Source: Candidatus Luteimonas excrementigallinarum (GTDB lineage Bacteria; Pseudomonadota; Gammaproteobacteria; Xanthomonadales; Xanthomonadaceae). Taken from it: DNA of 17,921 nucleotides. The notes under the pieces are model-generated. The model saw nothing but the letters and a program-made list of their open reading frames with translations. It was not told where the DNA came from and ran no database searches. Positions 13,550 to 17,921 of this stretch are shown in pieces. Position numbers and translations under genes: made by a program. The stretch is from NCBI GenBank assembly GCA_019115725.1, contig DXCY01000112.1, positions 1 to 17,921 of the forward strand. The letters run 5' to 3'. The stretch's first letter is position 1. Each line of letters opens with the position of its first letter.

Positions 13550-15892
13550 ATGCCTGCCAATCCTGCTGAACGCGTTGCTGAACTGCGTCGTCTGATCGAC
13601 GACGCCAATTACCGTTATCACGTGCTCGATGAGCCGCAGATTCCGGACGCCGAGTACGACGCGCTGATGCGCGAGCTCGAGGCGCTGGAGGCGGAACATC
13701 CTGCGCTGGCCAGTGAGGATTCGCCGAGCCGGCGGGTGGGCGCGGCGCCTTCCGGCAAGTTCGCCCAGGTGCGCCACGCCATGCCCATGCTCTCGCTGGG
13801 CAACGCGTTCGAGGACGCGGAGGTCGGCGACTTCGTACGCCGGATCACCCAGAAGCTCGAGACCGATGCGCCGGTGTTTTCCGCCGAGCCCAAGCTCGAC
13901 GGCCTGGCCGTCAGCCTGCGCTATGAGGACGGCGTGTTCGTCCAGGGCGCGACCCGCGGCGATGGCGCCACCGGCGAGGACGTAACCGCGAACCTGCGCA
14001 CGGTGCGCGCCATTCCGCTGCGGCTGCGCGGCGATGGCTGGCCGGCGGTGCTGGAAGTGCGCGGCGAGGTGTACATGCCGCTGGCCGATTTCGAAGCCTA
14101 CAACGCCCGGGTCAGGGAGCAGGGAGGCAAGGTGCTGGCCAATCCGCGCAACGGCGCGGCGGGCTCGCTGCGGCAGCTGGATCCGGCCATCACCGCCCAG
14201 CGTCCACTGGCGTTTTTCGCCTATGGCAGCGGACTGGTGGAGGGCGGCGAACTGCCTGATACCCATTCCGAATCGATGCGCATGCTGCGCGAATGGGGCT
14301 TCCCGGTCAGCAGCCTGGGCGAGGTGGTCAGCGGGCTGGACGGGCTGATCGATTACTACCAGCGCATCGGCGCGCAGCGTGCCGGGCTGCCGTTCGAGAT
14401 CGACGGGGTGGTGTACAAGCTGGACGACGCCGGTGACCGGGAGGAGATGGGGTTTGTCTCCCGCGCGCCGCGCTGGGCGCTGGCGCACAAGTACCCGGCC
14501 CAGGAGCAGTCCACGGTGGTGGAATCCATCGAGATCAACGTTGGGCGCACCGGGGCGGTGACGCCCTGGGTGCTGATGCAGCCGGTGCACGTGGGCGGAG
14601 TGACGGTGACCCGCGCGACCCTGCACAACGCCGACCAGGTGGCGCGGCTGGACGTGCGGTTGGGCGATACGGTGATCGTGCGCCGGGCCGGCGACGTGAT
14701 CCCGGAGGTGGTGCGGGTGATCACCGATCGCCGCCCCGAAGGCGCGCAGCCCTGGCGCATGCCCAGCCACTGCTCGGTGTGCGGCTCGGAGATCGTGCGC
14801 GAGGAGGGCGAGGTGGTCGCCCGCTGCAGCGGCGAGCTGGTGTGCCCGTCGCAGCGCGTGCAGGCCCTGTTCCACTTCGCCTCGCGCCGGGCGATGGACA
14901 TCGAGGGCCTGGGCGAGCGGCTGATCCAGGACCTGGTGGACTTCGGCATCGCCACCAGCGTGGCCGATCTGTACCGGCTGGACGTGGATGATTTCGTGGA
15001 AATGAAGCGCCGTGCCGACGAGCGCGATGGCACCACCCCGGAGACGGTGAAGGCCGGCAAGGTGGCCACCAGGTGGGCCGAGAACCTGGTGGAAGCGATC
15101 GACCGCAGCCGTGATGCGTCGCTGGCGCGGTTCCTGTTCGCGCTCGGCATCGCCCACGTGGGCGAGACCACGGCCAAATCGCTGGCGACATGGTTTGGTG
15201 ATCTCGCCCTGGTGCGGCATACGCCATGGCCGCTGTTCAAGCGTGTGCCCGATATCGGCGGGGAGGTGGCGCGCTCGCTGGGTCACTTCCTCGATCAGCC
15301 GGGCAACCAGCAGGTGATCGATGACCTGCTGGCGCGTGGCGTACGCATCACCGACGGCCATGCGCCGTCGCCGAAGCTGGCCGAGGGGCTGGATCCGGCC
15401 ACCCTGCTGGTGGACCTGGAGATCCCGCGGATCACAGCCAACCGTGCCGAGCGCCTGGTCTCCGCCTTCGCCTCTGCGGCGGAGATTGCCACGGCGGCCG
15501 AGCACCGGTTTGTTTCCGCCGGCCTGCCCGGCGAGGCCGCACAGTCGCTCGCCGCGTGGATGGGCGATGAAGCCAACCGCTACCTGTACCTGCGCGCCCT
15601 GGATGCGCAGCGGGCGCTGCTTGAGCGCCTGCCGGCCGCGGACGAAGTGCAGGCCGGGCCGCTCGACGGCCAGACCGTGGTGCTGACCGGCACCCTGGAA
15701 GCAATGACCCGCGACCAGGCCAGGGAGCGGCTGGAAGCGCTGGGTGCCAAGGCGGTGGGCAGCGTGTCGAAGAAGACCTCGTTTGTGGTTGCCGGTGAAT
15801 CCGCAGGTTCCAAGCTGACCAGGGCGCATGCGCTGGGAATCGAGGTGTGGGACGAAGCCAGGCTGCTCGAGTTCCTCCAGAGCCATGACTGA
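13550..15892 (+). CDS. ligA: NAD+-dependent DNA ligase LigA, with extended C-terminal half
   Basis: This 780-residue enzyme seals nicks in replication and repair using NAD+. The adenylated lysine is Lys115 in KLDG, the same number as in E. coli. Domains in order: Ia and adenylation (1-~320), OB fold, a four-Cys zinc finger (CSVCG ... RCSGELVC), helix-hairpin-helix region (~440-600), an extra segment (~615-700), and the BRCT domain (704-780). E. coli LigA has 671 residues. The excess lies in an insertion of about 17 residues near nt 15005-15060 and in the segment between HhH and BRCT, which resembles a degenerate second copy of the HhH pair. I believe long LigA proteins are usual in xanthomonads. 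The ATG at 13550 has no ribosome site. The stop overlaps the epmA start by eight bases. Confidence 0.97.
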   Translation: MPANPAERVAELRRLIDDANYRYHVLDEPQIPDAEYDALMRELEALEAEHPALASEDSPSRRVGAAPSGKFAQVRHAMPMLSLGNAFEDAEVGDFVRRITQKLETDAPVFSAEPKLDGLAVSLRYEDGVFVQGATRGDGATGEDVTANLRTVRAIPLRLRGDGWPAVLEVRGEVYMPLADFEAYNARVREQGGKVLANPRNGAAGSLRQLDPAITAQRPLAFFAYGSGLVEGGELPDTHSESMRMLREWGFPVSSLGEVVSGLDGLIDYYQRIGAQRAGLPFEIDGVVYKLDDAGDREEMGFVSRAPRWALAHKYPAQEQSTVVESIEINVGRTGAVTPWVLMQPVHVGGVTVTRATLHNADQVARLDVRLGDTVIVRRAGDVIPEVVRVITDRRPEGAQPWRMPSHCSVCGSEIVREEGEVVARCSGELVCPSQRVQALFHFASRRAMDIEGLGERLIQDLVDFGIATSVADLYRLDVDDFVEMKRRADERDGTTPETVKAGKVATRWAENLVEAIDRSRDASLARFLFALGIAHVGETTAKSLATWFGDLALVRHTPWPLFKRVPDIGGEVARSLGHFLDQPGNQQVIDDLLARGVRITDGHAPSPKLAEGLDPATLLVDLEIPRITANRAERLVSAFASAAEIATAAEHRFVSAGLPGEAAQSLAAWMGDEANRYLYLRALDAQRALLERLPAADEVQAGPLDGQTVVLTGTLEAMTRDQARERLEALGAKAVGSVSKKTSFVVAGESAGSKLTRAHALGIEVWDEARLLEFLQSHD

Positions 15893-16877
15893 CAGTCACT
15901 GGGCTCCCTCCGCGTCGCTGGACGCCCTGCGCCTGCGCGCGCGACTCAATGCGACGATCCGCAGCTTCTTCGACGCCCGCGGCGTGCTGGAGGTGGAAAC
16001 ACCGATCCTGTCGCAGGCGGGAAATACCGAGCCCAACATCACCTCGTTCCATGTCGGGTTCACCGGTCACGTGGATGCGGGGCCGCGTCGCCGCTGGCTG
16101 CGCACTTCGCCGGAATACCCGCTCAAGCGCCTGCTCGCCGCGGGCGTGGGCGACTGCTACGAGCTGGGCCGGGTGTTCCGCGACGGCGAGGCGGGTGGGC
16201 GCCACAACCCCGAGTTCACCATGCTTGAGTGGTACCGCCTGGGCTGGGATCACCGGCGCATGGCGGCGGAAACCGTGGAGGTGGTGCAGGCGGCGCTGGC
16301 GCTGGTGGGCCGGCAGTCGCAGCCGGCGTACGTCAGCTATCGCATGTTGTATCGCGAGCACTTGGGCATCGACCCCATGCGGGCCCCGGATGAGGCCCTG
16401 CGCGCGGCGTTGGGCGACATCGATATCGATCCGGACGGCCTTGGCCGCGACGACTGGCTGGACCTGCTGATGACCCACCGCATCCAGCCCGGCTTTGCGA
16501 AGGACGCGATTACGGTGGTCTACGACTACCCGCAGTCGCAGTGCATGCTGGCCCGCATCCGCCCCACGGATGACGACGACGATCCGGTGCCGGTGGCCGA
16601 ACGGTTCGAGCTGTACCTGGGCCCGCTGGAGCTGGCCAACGGCTATCACGAGCTGCAGGACCCGGCCGAGCAGAACAGCCGTTTTGAACGCGAGCTGGCC
16701 CTGCGCAGGGAGCGCGGTGACGTGGAGCCGGAGGTGGATACGCATCTTCTGGCCGCGCTGCAGCACGGTCTGCCGCACAGCGCCGGGGTGGCCCTGGGCG
16801 TGGACCGGCTGCTGATGGCGATGCTGGAAACCGGGCGCATCGCCGACGTGCTGGCGTTTGCCTTCCCGCGGGCCTGA
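15885..16877 (+). CDS. epmA: EF-P--(R)-beta-lysine ligase EpmA (GenX/PoxA/YjeA)
   Basis: This 330-residue protein is a lysyl-tRNA synthetase paralogue lacking the tRNA-binding domain. It attaches (R)-beta-lysine to a conserved lysine of elongation factor P, helping ribosomes pass polyproline stretches. It aligns with E. coli EpmA (325 residues) over its full length: the N-terminal WAPSAS and RGVLEVETP, motif 2 RTSPEYPLKRLLAAG ... RHNPEFTMLEWY, LANGYHEL, and motif 3 GVALGVDRLLM. The ATG at 15885 lies inside the ligA stop region (ATGACTGA), so translation is probably coupled to ligA; no good ribosome site is seen. An upstream in-frame start would produce unrelated residues. The partner EpmB and EF-P genes are not in the window. 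Confidence 0.95.
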   Translation: MTDSHWAPSASLDALRLRARLNATIRSFFDARGVLEVETPILSQAGNTEPNITSFHVGFTGHVDAGPRRRWLRTSPEYPLKRLLAAGVGDCYELGRVFRDGEAGGRHNPEFTMLEWYRLGWDHRRMAAETVEVVQAALALVGRQSQPAYVSYRMLYREHLGIDPMRAPDEALRAALGDIDIDPDGLGRDDWLDLLMTHRIQPGFAKDAITVVYDYPQSQCMLARIRPTDDDDDPVPVAERFELYLGPLELANGYHELQDPAEQNSRFERELALRRERGDVEPEVDTHLLAALQHGLPHSAGVALGVDRLLMAMLETGRIADVLAFAFPRA

Positions 16878-16961
16878 ATACGTTCCGCCAGCCCGGTCTG
16901 GACGCGCTGCAACATTGAATTGAACCGGGAACGGGTAAAGTCAGCCGGGGATTTTCCGGAG

Positions 16962-17516
16962 ATGGCAGTGATCAACGGCGTGTGGCGAACGGGGTTGCTT
17001 GTGTGTGCAGTGGCCGGTGCGGGCTGCGCGATGTTCGGCGGGCGGGATGCAGATACCGGCGCATCCGCCTCCGCCGCGGCTGATGCGCAGGCGGACAGCG
17101 TGGTGCGCTGCGTCTCGCGGGACAATCGGCGCAAGTACTGCGCGGCGGACACCGACACGGGCATCCGCATGGTGCGCCAGCTCTCGCTGGCCGACTGCAT
17201 CCAAGGCAGTACCTGGGGCTATGACGCACGCGGGATCTGGGTGGTCTCGGGCTGCGGCGGCGAATTCGTGGCGGTGCATGCAGCGGATGGAGATAGCCAG
17301 GGCGGCGCAGAGGATGCGGCGCCCGTGGGCGAGCAGATCGTGCGCTGCGAGTCCCGCGGCAATCGTCGCAGCCGCTGCAACGCGGTGGTCGGCGAGGGCG
17401 TGGAACTGATCCGGCAGCTGTCCCGGACGCGCTGCGTGCAGCGTCAGAACTGGGGCTGGGACCGGCGCGGAGTCTGGGTGGATGGCAACTGCGGCGCGGA
17501 ATTCCGCGTGTACTGA
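16962..17516 (+). CDS. Exported protein with two DUF3011 repeats
   Basis: This 184-residue protein has a hydrophobic leader ending in GAG-C (Cys22), either a weak lipobox or a Sec signal, and two copies of the DUF3011 unit at about residues 48-104 and 127-183. Each copy follows V-R-C-x-S-R-x-N-R-R-x(2)-C, then RQLS-x(3)-C, then WG-x-D-x-RG-[IV]-WV-x(3)-CG-x-EF, with four Cys per copy that probably form two disulfides in the periplasm. The function of DUF3011 is unknown. The ATG at 16962 directly abuts CCGGAG; a GTG six bases later (16968) has better spacing from GGAG and could be the real start. A TTG further upstream is unlikely. The 84-base gap after epmA has a poor promoter-like TTGAAT/TAAAGT pair with 15-base spacing. 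Confidence 0.82.
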   Translation: MAVINGVWRTGLLVCAVAGAGCAMFGGRDADTGASASAAADAQADSVVRCVSRDNRRKYCAADTDTGIRMVRQLSLADCIQGSTWGYDARGIWVVSGCGGEFVAVHAADGDSQGGAEDAAPVGEQIVRCESRGNRRSRCNAVVGEGVELIRQLSRTRCVQRQNWGWDRRGVWVDGNCGAEFRVY

Positions 17517-17532
17517 CGCGGCTGCCGCGTCG
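17514..17532 (+). terminator. Terminator-like hairpin overlapping the DUF3011 gene stop
   Basis: GACGCGG at 17515-17521 pairs perfectly with CCGCGTC at 17525-17531 around a 3-base loop, and the stem includes two bases of the TGA stop. No T-run follows. It may be a weak terminator or a 3'-end protecting structure separating this gene from mtnA. Confidence 0.4.
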
Positions 17533-17546
17533 CGGAGCCAGGCAGT

Positions 17547-17552
17547 TAAAAT
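17547..17552 (+). promoter_or_regulatory. Putative leaderless promoter of mtnA (-10 element)
   Basis: TAAAAT (five of six consensus) is followed by exactly six bases and the mtnA ATG, so transcription would start at the A of the ATG. The nearest purine-rich GGAG is about 22 bases upstream, too far to act as a ribosome site. No clear -35 is visible. Confidence 0.45.
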
Positions 17553-17558
17553 CGGCCG

Positions 17559-17921
17559 ATGAACCCGCCCAGCATCGATTACTCCCGCTACGACCGCATC
17601 CGCCCGATCCGTTGGACCGGCGACGCCCTGGAACTGCTCGACCAGCGCCGGTTGCCGTTCGAGACCATCCACATTGCCTGCACCAGCAGCGATGCCGTGG
17701 CCGATGCCATCCGCAACCTGGTCGTGCGCGGCGCGCCGGCGATCGGCATTGCCGCGGCCTGGGGCGTGGTACTGGCCGGGCAAGGCATCGAGGCGGTCGA
17801 TGGCGAAGACGCGGCACAAGTTCTGCAGCCGGCCATCGATCGGCTCAACGCCGCGCGTCCGACCGCGGTCAACCTGGCCTGGGCCCTGGCCCGCATGCGC
17901 GCCGCGTTGGTCGCGGCCGGC
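17559..17921 (+). CDS. mtnA: S-methyl-5-thioribose-1-phosphate isomerase MtnA, N-terminal part (runs off the window)
   Basis: The first 121 codons of mtnA are present and the frame stays open to the window end. MtnA converts methylthioribose-1-phosphate to methylthioribulose-1-phosphate in the methionine salvage pathway in the cytoplasm. Seen here are PIRWTGDALELLDQRRLP near the N-terminus and VVRGAPAIGIAAAWG, the R-G-A-P-A-I-G motif that contacts the substrate phosphate. The catalytic Cys and Asp lie beyond the window. The related eIF2B-alpha and ribose-1,5-bisphosphate isomerase families are less likely given the N-terminus. The start ATG at 17559 fits the family and has no ribosome site, only a -10-like element six bases upstream. 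Confidence 0.92.
   Translation, partial: MNPPSIDYSRYDRIRPIRWTGDALELLDQRRLPFETIHIACTSSDAVADAIRNLVVRGAPAIGIAAAWGVVLAGQGIEAVDGEDAAQVLQPAIDRLNAARPTAVNLAWALARMRAALVAAG

Noticed and set aside
13520..15886. 788-codon open frame on the minus strand opposite ligA
   Set aside because: It is His/Arg/Gln/Gly rich without any recognisable domain and is exactly antisense to ligA, whose domains are unmistakable.
16915..16941. TTGAAT ... TAAAGT as a promoter for the DUF3011 gene
   Set aside because: Spacing is 15 bases and the -10 matches only four of six positions, so it is too weak to list as a feature.
1..17921. CRISPR arrays, tRNA or rRNA genes, transposases, prophage or defence genes
   Set aside because: No regularly spaced direct repeats, cloverleaf tRNA sequences or relevant protein motifs were seen on either strand. 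The window is ordinary chromosomal housekeeping DNA.

Overview
The window is high-GC DNA, probably from a gammaproteobacterium of the Xanthomonadaceae/Lysobacteraceae (Lysobacter, Luteimonas, Stenotrophomonas or Xanthomonas type). Three things support this: a condensin-type Smc instead of MukB, the gene order smc-zipA-ligA (also seen in pseudomonads), and protein sequences that read as xanthomonad. Genus and species cannot be decided from the sequence alone. The content is mostly chromosomal housekeeping. I see no phage, plasmid, transposase, CRISPR array, tRNA or rRNA.

Layout: 1-296 is a gene-free edge holding a short palindrome, a large inverted repeat and a strong terminator. Four minus-strand genes follow: an M3 zinc metallopeptidase lipoprotein (Dcp-like), a universal stress protein, ferredoxin-NADP reductase (fpr) and a UbiB/ABC1-family kinase-like protein. 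A DUF488 gene diverges from ubiB across a 32-bp spacer. A 264-bp intergenic region with a nested palindromic element separates DUF488 from a convergent ABC half-transporter. A small unrecognised lipoprotein gene then precedes smc, zipA, ligA and epmA on the plus strand. A tandem DUF3011 protein and the first 121 codons of mtnA close the window.

How the genes fit together: smc (chromosome organisation), zipA (FtsZ anchoring) and ligA (replication and repair ligase) form a chromosome and cell-division cluster, and epmA (EF-P lysylation) overlaps the ligA stop. The left block mixes periplasmic peptide turnover, stress response, flavin redox chemistry and ubiquinone metabolism. Its genes are spaced widely enough that each may have its own promoter.

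I did not find an evidently new multi-gene system. The observations most worth checking are an extra HhH-like segment in LigA that looks like an internal duplication, the nested palindrome with two identical hairpin loops, the 26-bp-arm inverted repeat whose mismatches are all G-U compatible on one strand, an identical leaderless-type promoter spacing before ligA and mtnA, and an orphan lipoprotein next to smc.
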